From positions 1 through 8,730 of the forward strand of contig JABSPP010000053.1 in assembly GCA_013214275.1 (NCBI GenBank): a stretch of DNA of 8,730 nt. The letters are read 5' to 3'. The position numbers and the translations under genes were made by a program. The stretch comes from Flavobacteriaceae bacterium (lineage in GTDB: Bacteria > Bacteroidota > Bacteroidia > Flavobacteriales > Flavobacteriaceae). Shown in pieces: positions 1 to 6,089 of this stretch (its first letter is position 1; the number at the start of each line of letters is the position of its first letter). The notes beneath the pieces were generated by a model. The model did no database searches, was not told the origin of the DNA, and was given only the letters and a program-made list of their open reading frames with translations.

Positions 1-88
1 TTTTAAGACCAAGCGCTTCTAGTGTTCTCTTTTGATTTTGAGGACGACTAATTTTGCTTCTTACTTGTGTTACTTTAATTTTTGCCAT
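1..88 (-). CDS. rpmD: 50S ribosomal protein uL30 (L30), N-terminal part, cut by window edge
   Basis: Reading down from the ATG at 88-86 gives 29 codons beginning MAKIKVTQVRSKISRP and ending TLEALGLK, which matches the N-terminal strand and first helix of bacterial uL30. The family is normally about 60 residues, so roughly half lies beyond the left edge. uL30 is a small 50S protein that binds 23S rRNA near the 5S side of the particle. The start lies 12 nt after the rpsE stop, in the usual spc order (rpsE-rpmD-rplO). The upstream stretch AAGGATAAA is one of the few Shine-Dalgarno-like sequences in the window. Identity is firm despite truncation. Confidence 0.95.
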   Translation of the reverse strand, partial: MAKIKVTQVRSKISRPQNQKRTLEALGLK

Positions 89-100
89 TTTATCCTTGAT

Positions 101-625
101 TTATCCTTTGAATACTTTTTCTAAAGAAATTCCTCTTTGTCTTGCAACCATTCCTGCATCTCTCAATTGTAATAAAGCATCAAAAGTTGCTTTTACCACA
201 TTGTGAGGGTTGGAAGAACCTTGTGATTTTGATAATACATCATGAACTCCTACAGACTCTAATACTGCACGTACGGCACCTCCAGCAATTACTCCAGTAC
301 CATTTGATGCTGGTTTGATGAATACTCTAGCTCCACCAAACTTTCCTTTTTGCTCATGAGGCAGTGTTCCGTTTAGAATCGGTATTCTAACTAAATTTTT
401 CTTTGCATCTTCTACTGCCTTGGCAATGGCAGAGGATACGTCTTTAGATTTTCCTAATCCGTGTCCTACAACCCCATCACCATTTCCCACAACAACTATG
501 GCGGAGAAACCAAAGGCTCTACCTCCTTTGGTAACCTTGGTAACTCGTTGAACGCCTACAAGCTTATCAACAAGTTCTAATCCACTGGGTTTAACTCTTT
601 CTACGTTTTTATATTTATTGTACAT
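101..625 (-). CDS. rpsE: 30S ribosomal protein uS5 (S5)
   Basis: This 174-residue protein has the N-terminal double-stranded-RNA-binding-like domain (about residues 15-80, including GGRAFGF at 34-40 and the GHGLGKSKD turn) and the C-terminal S5 domain ending SQGSSNPHNVVKATFDALLQLR...KVFKG. uS5 sits at the back of the 30S where mRNA enters; in the family it affects decoding fidelity, and the loop near residues 20-35 is where spectinomycin-resistance changes arise. I start at ATG 625 (MYNKYKNVE...) because flavobacterial homologues begin this way. A TTG at 631 would add two residues (MS) and cannot be strictly excluded. The rplR stop lies 10 nt upstream. Confidence 0.97.
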   Translation of the reverse strand: MYNKYKNVERVKPSGLELVDKLVGVQRVTKVTKGGRAFGFSAIVVVGNGDGVVGHGLGKSKDVSSAIAKAVEDAKKNLVRIPILNGTLPHEQKGKFGGARVFIKPASNGTGVIAGGAVRAVLESVGVHDVLSKSQGSSNPHNVVKATFDALLQLRDAGMVARQRGISLEKVFKG

Positions 626-635
626 ACTCAAGTTC

Positions 636-986
636 TTAAAATTTTAAACCAGCTTCTCTAGCTGCATCTGCTAAGGTTTTTACTCTTCCGTGGTATAGAT
701 ATCCATTTCTGTCGAAAGCAACAGTTTCTATACCAGCATTAACACCTTTTTCAGCGATTGCCTTACCCACAGCCGCAGCAGCTTCCTGTTTTGTACTTGC
801 TTTTATATCTTTATCTCTAGATGAAACGGCAGTGATTGTCACTCCATTTAAATCATCCACTAGCTGGGCATAAATTTCTTTGTTACTTCTAAAAACAGAT
901 AACCTTGGTTTTGTGGGCGTTCCAGAAATAATTTTTCTGATTCTATGCTTTATTCTAGTTCTTCTTTCGAGCTTTGTTAGTGCCAT
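636..986 (-). CDS. rplR: 50S ribosomal protein uL18 (L18)
   Basis: A 116-residue protein of normal bacterial length. It has a strongly basic, flexible N-terminus (residues 4-20, rich in Arg and Lys), then the core beginning PRLSVFRSNKEIYAQ (27-41), and the diagnostic C-terminus with FDRNGYLYHGRVKTLADAAREAGLKF (spanning 91-116). uL18 binds 5S rRNA together with uL5 and helps dock the 5S particle in the central protuberance. The start ATG is 11 nt downstream of the rplF stop, with no other plausible start. Position between rplF and rpsE is the canonical spc order. Nothing unusual is visible. Confidence 0.97.
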   Translation of the reverse strand: MALTKLERRTRIKHRIRKIISGTPTKPRLSVFRSNKEIYAQLVDDLNGVTITAVSSRDKDIKASTKQEAAAAVGKAIAEKGVNAGIETVAFDRNGYLYHGRVKTLADAAREAGLKF

Positions 987-997
987 AACGCTATAAA

Positions 998-1543
998 TTA
1001 TGCAGACTTACCTGCTTTTCTTCTTAATTGTTCTCCTACAAATTTCACTCCTTTACCTTTGTACGGCTCTGGCTTACGGAAACTGCGAATTTTTGCAGCA
1101 ACTTGGCCAACCAGTTGTTTGTCGTAAGAGGTTAATTTCACAATTGGATTTTTACCCTTTTCAGAAATAGTCTCCACTTTTACTTCGGGAGCTAATTCTA
1201 AGACAATATTATGAGAAAACCCAAGGGCTAAATCAAGTTTCTGTCCTTGATTAGAGGCTCTGTAACCAACTCCAACTAATTCTAATTCCTTTGTAAATCC
1301 TTGACTAACACCTAACACCATATTCTGGAGTAAGGCCCTCATTAATCCATGTTGAGACTTATGATTCTTACTTTCTGATGCTCTTTCTAAGATAATAGTA
1401 GCATCTTCTATATTCGCTGTTATTCCTTGGGAAATTTCTTGAGATAATTCTCCTAGCTTACCTTTAACAGTGATCACGTTGTCTTGAATGTTTACATCCA
1501 CACCTTGTGGAATGCTAACGGGATTTTTACCTATTCTACTCAT
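998..1543 (-). CDS. rplF: 50S ribosomal protein uL6 (L6)
   Basis: Starting at the ATG at 1543 gives 181 residues opening MSRIGKNPVSIPQGV, the standard uL6 N-terminus. An upstream in-frame GTG at 1570 would add nine non-conserved residues and overlap rpsH, so it was not used. Two similar alpha/beta domains follow: about residues 1-82 and 83-181. The second carries the family signature PEPYKGKGVKFVGEQLRRKAG (from residue 158). uL6 binds 23S domain VI beside the sarcin-ricin loop, at the factor-binding side of the 50S. The gap to the rpsH stop is 11 nt. Confidence 0.97.
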   Translation of the reverse strand: MSRIGKNPVSIPQGVDVNIQDNVITVKGKLGELSQEISQGITANIEDATIILERASESKNHKSQHGLMRALLQNMVLGVSQGFTKELELVGVGYRASNQGQKLDLALGFSHNIVLELAPEVKVETISEKGKNPIVKLTSYDKQLVGQVAAKIRSFRKPEPYKGKGVKFVGEQLRRKAGKSA

Positions 1544-1554
1544 TACAGCATTTT

Positions 1555-1953
1555 TTAATAAACGTAGCACAATATCTCTCCACCAACATTCTCTTGTCGT
1601 GCTTGCTTGTTTGTCATCACACCTTTTGAAGTTGATACGATTGCAATTCCAAGTCCGTTAAGCACTCTAGGCATTTCTTTTGCGCTAACATATTTTCGAA
1701 GACCTGGTGTACTGATTCTTTGAATCTTTCTGATTACAGACTCTTTGGTATTACGATCGTATTTTAGAGCTATCTTGATGGAGCCTTGTACGGACTTATC
1801 ATTAAATTGATAGCTTAAAACATATCCTTGATCAAATAGGATTTTAGTCATTTCCTTCTTCAAATTTGAAGCAGGTATTTCTACGACTCTGTGTCCAGCA
1901 GCGATTGCATTTCTAACTCTTGTTAGATAGTCTGCGATTGGATCTGTGTTCAT
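1555..1953 (-). CDS. rpsH: 30S ribosomal protein uS8 (S8)
   Basis: From ATG 1953 the protein is 132 residues, the usual size, opening MNTDPIADYLTRVRNA. An upstream GTG at 1986 would add 11 residues unlike the family and would run into the leader stem, so it was rejected. The C-terminal RNA-binding domain shows the S8 signature STSKGVMTNKQARQENVGGEILCYV (from residue 107). uS8 is a primary binder of the 16S central domain (helix 21). In E. coli it is also the translational repressor of the spc operon. Here it follows the longest intergenic gap inside the cluster (159 nt after rpsN), which contains a foldable RNA element at 1978-2022, so it heads a distinct block of genes. Confidence 0.97.
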   Translation of the reverse strand: MNTDPIADYLTRVRNAIAAGHRVVEIPASNLKKEMTKILFDQGYVLSYQFNDKSVQGSIKIALKYDRNTKESVIRKIQRISTPGLRKYVSAKEMPRVLNGLGIAIVSTSKGVMTNKQARQENVGGEILCYVY

Positions 1954-1977
1954 TATAAACAATTTGCGACTCCAGTT

Positions 1978-2022
1978 TTCAATCACCTCTATTTTCCTAC
2001 AGATTTCTCTGTGGTGATAGAA
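1978..2022 (-). promoter_or_regulatory. Structured RNA element in the rpsH leader
   Basis: In sense RNA the outer stem pairs UUC-U-AUCACC (2022-2013) with GGUGAU-U-GAA (1987-1978): nine base pairs around one U-U mismatch. Directly stacked on its 5' strand is an inner hairpin ACAGA-GAAA-UCUGU (1999-2012), five base pairs with a GNRA loop that exists only on the minus strand. An 11-nt bulge (AGGAAAAUAGA) completes the 3' side. It ends 24 nt before the rpsH ATG. The position before uS8, the spc repressor in E. coli, makes an autogenous site plausible, but no similarity to 16S helix 21 was evident. Confidence 0.5.
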
Positions 2023-2040
2023 CCTAAAATCAGTTAATAA

Positions 2041-2062
2041 TTATGACCTCATAAAATATGAG
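2041..2062 (-). repeat. Two overlapping palindromes upstream of rpsH
   Basis: TTATGA-CC-TCATAA (2041-2054) and CTCATA-AAA-TATGAG (2048-2062) are both perfect 6-bp dyads and share the segment CTCATAA. Only one can form as a hairpin at a time. They lie just downstream of the candidate -7 element, where an operator or a 5'-end hairpin would be expected. Neither is followed by a U-run, so neither is a terminator. Confidence 0.45.
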
Positions 2063-2066
2063 CGTG

Positions 2067-2074
2067 CAAAATTA
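2067..2074 (-). promoter_or_regulatory. Possible internal promoter -7 element upstream of rpsH
   Basis: The minus strand reads TAATTTTG, an exact match to the Bacteroidota -7 consensus TAnnTTTG, inside the 159-nt gap before rpsH. No TTG/TTTG -33 element occurs at the expected spacing, so support is partial and an 8-mer with two free positions in AT-rich DNA may be chance. If real, transcription would begin close to the palindromes at 2041-2062 and carry the 1978-2022 element as its leader. Confidence 0.3.
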
Positions 2075-2112
2075 CACATTCTATTTTTATTTATGAGTTT
2101 TTTATTTAATTT

Positions 2113-2382
2113 CTACCAACTGGCTTTTTTAACCCCTGGTATTAATCCTTGGTTTGCCATTTCTCTAAATGTCACTCGAGAAATTCCAAATTGACGCATG
2201 TACCCTTTAGGTCTTCCTGTTAGTTTACATCTGTTGTGCATTCTGACAGGTGAAGCATTTTTTGGGAGCTTTTGCAACCCTTCATAGTCACCAGCCTCTT
2301 TTAAGGCCTTTCTCTTTTCAGCGAACTTGGCAACTGTTTTAGCTCTTTTCACCTCACGGGCTTTCATTGACTCTTTAGCCAT
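2113..2382 (-). CDS. rpsN: 30S ribosomal protein uS14 (S14), zinc-independent form
   Basis: An 89-residue protein with a basic helical N-terminus (residues 2-28) and the conserved block NRCKLTGRPKGYMRQFGISR (50-69), ending in the typical ...GLIPGVKKASW. Only one cysteine (Cys52) is present, so the four-cysteine zinc site of the short (about 61-residue) paralogue is absent. This is the long C-minus form, usual in Bacteroidota. uS14 sits in the 30S head with uS3 and uS10. The start is 3 nt after the rplE stop, so translation is probably coupled. The TAG stop is followed by the 159-nt gap before rpsH. Confidence 0.97.
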   Translation of the reverse strand: MAKESMKAREVKRAKTVAKFAEKRKALKEAGDYEGLQKLPKNASPVRMHNRCKLTGRPKGYMRQFGISRVTFREMANQGLIPGVKKASW

Positions 2383-2385
2383 TTC

Positions 2386-2937
2386 TTAATTCTTTTTAAA
2401 TGGTAATCCTAATTGTTCTAGTAATGATTTTGCTTCTTTATCAGTATCTGCAGAAGTTACAAATGTGATATCCATACCATTAATTTTTTTCACTTGATCT
2501 ATGTTGATCTCTGGATAGATAATCTGTTCAGTAATTCCGAGGTTATAATTGCCTCGACCGTCGAACCCATTTGCTTTAATCCCACTAAAGTCTCTCACAC
2601 GAGGTAAAGAAGCGGTAATCAACCTGTCGAGGAATTCATACATTTTGTCTCCACGCAAAGTCACTTTCGCACCAATGGGCATTCCTTTACGAAGCTTAAA
2701 TGATGCAACGTCTTTCTTGGAAATTGTGGCTATCGCTTTTTGACCTGTAATGGTGGTTAATTCCTCAACAGCGTAATCAATTAATTTTTTATCAGCAATA
2801 GCAGCACCTACCCCTTTACTCACTACAATTTTTTGTAGTTTAGGCACTTGCATTACATTACTGTAGCTATATTCATCTACTAGAGCTTTTACCACTCTGT
2901 CTTTGTATTCTGCTTTTAATCTTGGCACGTAACTCAT
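2386..2937 (-). CDS. rplE: 50S ribosomal protein uL5 (L5)
   Basis: A 183-residue protein of normal length. The N-terminal uL5 domain opens with YVPRLKAEYKDRV and includes the signature VPKLQKIVVSKGVGAA (31-46). The C-terminal domain contains KLRKGMPIGAKVTLRG (81-96) and FDGRGNYNLGITEQIIYPEI (125-144). uL5 binds 5S rRNA in the central protuberance and contacts the P-site tRNA elbow and the 30S head protein uS13 (bridge B1b). It starts 2 nt after the rplX stop and ends 3 nt before rpsN. No oddities were seen. Confidence 0.98.
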   Translation of the reverse strand: MSYVPRLKAEYKDRVVKALVDEYSYSNVMQVPKLQKIVVSKGVGAAIADKKLIDYAVEELTTITGQKAIATISKKDVASFKLRKGMPIGAKVTLRGDKMYEFLDRLITASLPRVRDFSGIKANGFDGRGNYNLGITEQIIYPEINIDQVKKINGMDITFVTSADTDKEAKSLLEQLGLPFKKN

Positions 2938-2939
2938 GA

Positions 2940-3248
2940 TTATATCGCGTTTTTAGTTTTTTTGGAGATTCTAGTTTTAGTTCCTCTTTCAACTTTATAT
3001 CCTACTCTCACAGCTTCTCCATTTTCTATTAAACTTAGGTTTGAGATATGAATTGAAGCTTCTTTCCTTATAATTCCTCCTTGTGGGTTTTGAGCACTTG
3101 GTTTTGTGTGTTTGGCAACTAAGTTAACACCCTCTACAATAGCCCTGCTTTTGTCCTTAATGATCTTTACGACTTTCCCTTCGGAACCTTTGTCGTCTCC
3201 TGCGATCACTTTAACAGTATCTCCAACTTTGATTTTAAACTTTATCAT
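2940..3248 (-). CDS. rplX: 50S ribosomal protein uL24 (L24)
   Basis: A 102-residue protein. A KOW domain occupies roughly residues 7-34 (GDTVKVIAGDDKGSEGKVVKI), followed by the family block VEGVNLVAKHTKPSAQNPQGG (38-58) and a basic tail. uL24 is an early-assembly protein bound near the 5' end of 23S rRNA, next to the tunnel exit. A GTG immediately precedes the ATG (3251-3249); I start at ATG 3248 (MIKFKIKVGD...) because homologues begin there. It is 12 nt downstream of rplN and nearly abuts rplE. Confidence 0.97.
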   Translation of the reverse strand: MIKFKIKVGDTVKVIAGDDKGSEGKVVKIIKDKSRAIVEGVNLVAKHTKPSAQNPQGGIIRKEASIHISNLSLIENGEAVRVGYKVERGTKTRISKKTKNAI

Positions 3249-3260
3249 CACTTACAGGTT

Positions 3261-3629
3261 TTACAGCACTTCAGGTGCTAGTGATACTATTTTCATAAAT
3301 TGTTTCTCACGCAGTTCACGTGCTACAGGTCCAAAAACACGAGTACCCCTCATTTCCTCTGTTGGATTAAGAAGTACACATGCGTTATCATCAAACCTTA
3401 TGTAAGATCCATCTTTACGACGCACCTCTTTTTTAGTTCGCACGACCACTGCTCTGGAAACCTGTCCTTTTTTAACAGTCCCATTGGGTGTAGCAGACTT
3501 AACAGTTACGACAATTTTGTCTCCTATACTTGCGTATCGCTTTTTAGTTCCACCTAGGACTCTAATCACTAGAACCTCTTTTGCCCCAGTGTTGTCCGCT
3601 ACTTTTAATCTTGATTCTGTTTGTAACAT
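3261..3629 (-). CDS. rplN: 50S ribosomal protein uL14 (L14)
   Basis: Exactly 122 residues, the invariant bacterial length. It opens MLQTESRLKVADNTGAKEV and carries the uL14 signature region GTVKKGQVSRAVVVRTKKEV (50-69) followed by RRKDGSYIRFDDNA, with the closing block RGTRVFGPVARELR. uL14 lies on the intersubunit face of the 50S, where it takes part in a bridge to 16S helix 44 and is the docking site of the silencing factor RsfS in bacteria that have it. One nucleotide separates it from the rpsQ stop, so re-initiation by the same ribosome is likely. Confidence 0.98.
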   Translation of the reverse strand: MLQTESRLKVADNTGAKEVLVIRVLGGTKKRYASIGDKIVVTVKSATPNGTVKKGQVSRAVVVRTKKEVRRKDGSYIRFDDNACVLLNPTEEMRGTRVFGPVARELREKQFMKIVSLAPEVL

Positions 3630-3630
3630 A

Positions 3631-3888
3631 TTATTTAGCTCTTTCTAGGATTTCTACCAGTCTCCAACGTTTGGTTTTACTCATAGGACGTGTTTCCATG
3701 ATCCTTACAGTATCGCCCTCGTTGCAGTCATTTTTTTCATCGTGAGCAACATACTTCTTCGTCTTTAATACGAATTTCCCATACATTGGGTGCTTTACTC
3801 TTTTTACTTCTGAAACAACTATGGATTTTTCCATTTTGTTGCTAGAAACTACACCTATTCTTTCTTTTCTAAGATTTCTGTTTTCCAT
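3631..3888 (-). CDS. rpsQ: 30S ribosomal protein uS17 (S17)
   Basis: An 85-residue OB-fold protein. It has RKERIGVVSSNKMEKSIVV (7-25), the KHPMYGKFVLKTKKYVAHDE strand-loop region, and the signature GDTVRIMETRPMSKTKRWRL (58-77). uS17 is a primary 16S-binding protein of the 5' domain, needed early in 30S assembly. The start is 19 nt downstream of the rpmC stop. The order rpmC-rpsQ-rplN is the usual one. No truncation or atypical insertion was seen. Confidence 0.97.
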   Translation of the reverse strand: MENRNLRKERIGVVSSNKMEKSIVVSEVKRVKHPMYGKFVLKTKKYVAHDEKNDCNEGDTVRIMETRPMSKTKRWRLVEILERAK

Positions 3889-3907
3889 CTTTTAAACTGA
3901 CTTAGAA

Positions 3908-4099
3908 TTATTCGTTATCTCTTTTGGTTAACTCTGTTGCAAGTCTTGCAACAGTTCTTCTTAAATTTCTTAACTGCAATGGGTTCTCCAGAGGAGTTAT
4001 GGCATGGGCCATTTTAAGATCTAAATAATTTTTTTGCAATGCTCCTAGCTTCTCTTTTAGGTCGGCTATAGGTAATTCTTTTATTTCTGATTGTTTCAT
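3908..4099 (-). CDS. rpmC: 50S ribosomal protein uL29 (L29)
   Basis: A 63-residue two-helix protein: MKQSEIKELPIADLKEKLGALQ, then the second helix with PLQLRNLRRTVARLATELTKR (40-60), which holds the uL29 signature. It sits at the polypeptide exit beside uL23, where nascent-chain factors dock. It is separated from the upstream rplP by 103 nt, whereas most neighbours are a few nucleotides apart. That gap holds an AT-rich hairpin at 4143-4178, so rpmC may head its own translational or transcriptional block. Confidence 0.97.
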   Translation of the reverse strand: MKQSEIKELPIADLKEKLGALQKNYLDLKMAHAITPLENPLQLRNLRRTVARLATELTKRDNE

Positions 4100-4142
4100 C
4101 CGTTCTTTATTATCTTTTTAAATTCGTCAGACGTGATTTGCC

Positions 4143-4178
4143 TTTAAACACTATAATAAACTTAATTATTGTGTTAAA
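4143..4178 (-). promoter_or_regulatory. Hairpin in the rplP-rpmC gap
   Basis: In sense RNA, UUUAA-CAC-A-AUAAU pairs with AUUAU-A-GUG-U-UUAAA. That makes 13 base pairs in three segments, with an A-A mismatch and a single bulged U, closed by a 7-nt loop. At the DNA level it is a near-perfect dyad (TTTAAACAC...GTGTTAAA), so an operator is equally possible. It occupies the middle of a 103-nt gap in an otherwise tightly packed cluster. No U-run follows directly, so it is not a clear terminator. Confidence 0.35.
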
Positions 4179-4202
4179 TGACTCATTTCGCGTCTAGTGG
4201 AA

Positions 4203-4634
4203 TTAAGCGTTATAATCAAAATCTCTTGCAATTACAAATTTTGTTTTTACAGGAAGCTTTTGTGCTGCTAAACGCAGTGCCTCTTTTGCAATCTGCATTG
4301 GAACACCTCCAACCTCAAACAATATTCTTCCGGGTTTCACAACTGCTACAAAATGATCTGGAGCTCCTTTACCTTTACCCATACGAACCTCCAAAGGCTT
4401 TTTAGTAATAGGCTTATCTGGAAATATTTTAATCCAGAGCTGTCCCTCTCTTTTCATGTAGCGTGTTGCAGCTATACGAGCTGCTTCAATCTGACGAGAG
4501 GTTAACAGATTTTGATCTAGGGATTTGATTCCAAACATTCCATTAGAAAGTTGATTTCCTCTTCCAGAAATACCTTTCATATTTCCTTTTGCCTTCTGAA
4601 CCTTACGATATTTTACTCTTTTTGGCTGTAACAT
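4203..4634 (-). CDS. rplP: 50S ribosomal protein uL16 (L16)
   Basis: A 143-residue protein with the uL16 N-terminus MLQPKRVKYRKVQK, the GRGNQLSNGMFGIKSLD segment (24-40), and the long signature with KRE...LWIKIFPDKPITKKPLEVRMGKGKG (61-90) followed by VAVVKPGRILFEVGG (96-110). uL16 is a late-assembling 50S protein that positions A-site tRNA near the peptidyl-transferase centre. In other bacteria, changes in it can give orthosomycin resistance. It starts 23 nt after the rpsC stop. It is the last gene of the uL2-headed block, because a 103-nt gap follows. Confidence 0.97.
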   Translation of the reverse strand: MLQPKRVKYRKVQKAKGNMKGISGRGNQLSNGMFGIKSLDQNLLTSRQIEAARIAATRYMKREGQLWIKIFPDKPITKKPLEVRMGKGKGAPDHFVAVVKPGRILFEVGGVPMQIAKEALRLAAQKLPVKTKFVIARDFDYNA

Positions 4635-4657
4635 CTTTATTTTCTAATGTTTTTAAA

Positions 4658-5374
4658 TTATTTTCTTCTACGTGGTTGACGCTTGTTGTTACCACCTTTA
4701 TTACCACCTTGTTTCTTAGAAAGACCTACTAATGGAGATAGCTCTCTTTTACCATAAACCTCGCCTTTCATGATCCATACTTTAACACCAATTCTACCAT
4801 AAGTTGTGTGTGCTTCAACAAGTGCATAGTCTATGTCTGCTCTAAATGTAGAGAGAGGAATTCTACCTTCTTTGTAATGTTCTGATCGTGCCATTTCTGC
4901 ACCATTAAGACGACCAGAGATCTGAACTTTAATTCCCTCTGCATTCATTCTAATGGAAGCTGCAATTGCCATTTTTATAGCTCTCTTGTAGGAAATTCTA
5001 CTTTCGATTTGGCGAGCGATGCTTGCAGCAACCAGCTTAGCATCTAATTCTGGACGCTTGATTTCGAAGATATTAATTTGAACCTCTTTACCTGTAATTT
5101 TCTTCAGTTCTTCTTTTAACTTATCTACCTCTTGTCCACCTTTACCAATGATTATTCCTGGTCTAGCAGTAGTGACAGTAATAGTTATAATTTTTAAAGT
5201 TCGCTCAATAATGATGCGAGAGATACTTGCCTTGGATAATCTGGCATTGATATATTTTCTTATCGTATCATCCTCAGCGATTTTATCACCATAGTTTCTG
5301 CCTCCATACCAGTTAGATTCCCATCCTCTGATAATTCCTAGTCGATTTCCTATTGGATTCGTTTTTTGTCCCAT
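4658..5374 (-). CDS. rpsC: 30S ribosomal protein uS3 (S3)
   Basis: A 238-residue protein opening MGQKTNPIGNRLGIIRGWES. It contains a type II KH domain with the RPGIIIGKGGQEVDKL nucleic-acid-binding loop (GKGG at 77-80), then the S3 C-terminal domain with ISGRLNGAEMAR and the closing GVKVWIMKGEVYGK. The last 17 residues are a Gly/Asn/Arg/Lys-rich basic tail (from about 222). uS3 lies in the 30S head at the mRNA entry channel, where with uS4 and uS5 it forms the mRNA-unwinding site. It starts 15 nt after rplV. Confidence 0.98.
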   Translation of the reverse strand: MGQKTNPIGNRLGIIRGWESNWYGGRNYGDKIAEDDTIRKYINARLSKASISRIIIERTLKIITITVTTARPGIIIGKGGQEVDKLKEELKKITGKEVQINIFEIKRPELDAKLVAASIARQIESRISYKRAIKMAIAASIRMNAEGIKVQISGRLNGAEMARSEHYKEGRIPLSTFRADIDYALVEAHTTYGRIGVKVWIMKGEVYGKRELSPLVGLSKKQGGNKGGNNKRQPRRRK

Positions 5375-5389
5375 TTGTACTAATAATGA

Positions 5390-5794
5390 TTAATTACTGA
5401 TATTTTTTACACCCAATTCCAGTGTAACGTGGTTAGATCTCTTGCGTATTCTGTGTGCACGTCCTTGTGGAGCTGGTCTTAATCTTTTTAACATACCAGC
5501 ACTATCTACATATATGGACTTAACATATAGCCCTGCGTCTTCAATACTGGCATCTTCGTTCTTAGCCTGCCAGTTAGCTATAGCAGATAACAACAATTTT
5601 TCTAAATTTCTTGACGCTTCCTTTGGACTAAATTTTAAGATTTGTAGTGCCTTTTCAACTTCTATACCTCTTACTTGATCCGCTACCAAACGCATTTTCC
5701 TTGGTGATGTAGGACAGTTAGTAAGCTTAGCAAAAGCCTTTTGCTTTTTAGCCTCTTTAAACTGTTGCGCCATGATGTGTTTACGACTTCCCAT
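5390..5794 (-). CDS. rplV: 50S ribosomal protein uL22 (L22)
   Basis: A 134-residue protein. After a charged N-terminal extension (residues 1-22, MGSRKHIMAQQFKEAKKQ), which flavobacterial homologues share, comes the conserved core NCPTSPRKMRLVADQVRGIEVEKAL (26-50). The long beta-hairpin at about residues 98-120 (RLRPAPQGRAHRIRKR) reaches into the exit tunnel. Near the tip of this hairpin, with uL4, lies the tunnel constriction, a known site of macrolide-resistance changes in other species. Start choice is M1; Met8 is also an ATG but would remove the conserved MG.RK opening. It is 10 nt after rpsS. Confidence 0.96.
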   Translation of the reverse strand: MGSRKHIMAQQFKEAKKQKAFAKLTNCPTSPRKMRLVADQVRGIEVEKALQILKFSPKEASRNLEKLLLSAIANWQAKNEDASIEDAGLYVKSIYVDSAGMLKRLRPAPQGRAHRIRKRSNHVTLELGVKNISN

Positions 5795-5804
5795 AATATC
5801 CTAC

Positions 5805-6083
5805 TTATTTTTTTCCTTTATTTTTTGTACCAGCATGCCCACGGAATGAACGGGTTGGTGAAAATTCGCCTAATTTATGACCTACCATATTCTCAGTGAT
5901 GTATACGGGTACAAATTGACGTCCATTATGCACTGCTATCGTTTGTCCCACAAAATCAGGAGTAATCATACTGGCTCTAGACCATGTTTTGATCACTGAT
6001 TTTTTGTTAGACTCAACATTAGCCAGTACTTTCTTTTCTAATTTATAATGAACGTAAGGTCCTTTTTTTAATGATCTTGCCAT
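5805..6083 (-). CDS. rpsS: 30S ribosomal protein uS19 (S19)
   Basis: A 92-residue protein starting MARSLKKGPYVHYKLEKKV. It has the central TWSRASMITPDFVGQTIAVHNG block (33-54) and the family signature ITENMVGHKLGEFSPTRSFRGH (62-83), ending in a basic tail. uS19 sits in the 30S head with uS13 and contributes to the intersubunit bridge with 23S helix 38. It starts 6 nt after rplB and ends 10 nt before rplV, the canonical L2-S19-L22-S3 order. No unusual feature was noted. Confidence 0.98.
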   Translation of the reverse strand: MARSLKKGPYVHYKLEKKVLANVESNKKSVIKTWSRASMITPDFVGQTIAVHNGRQFVPVYITENMVGHKLGEFSPTRSFRGHAGTKNKGKK

Positions 6084-6089
6084 GATAAG

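Noticed and set aside
626..631. TTG start adding two residues to uS5
   Set aside because: Homologues begin at the MYxKYKNV ATG (625); TTG starts are rare. It remains possible but is less likely.
1544..1570. GTG-initiated nine-residue extension of uL6
   Set aside because: It would overlap rpsH, and the added residues are not uL6-like; the ATG at 1543 gives the standard MSRIGKNP opening.
1954..1986. GTG-initiated 11-residue extension of uS8
   Set aside because: The family starts at MNTDPIADYL (ATG 1953); the extension reads out of the structured leader.
2549..3557. Plus-strand open frames of 64-99 codons lying over rplE, rplX and rplN
   Set aside because: They are antisense shadows of conserved ribosomal-protein genes, with no recognisable product or initiation context. 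The same applies to plus-strand frames over rplP, rplV, rplB and rplC.
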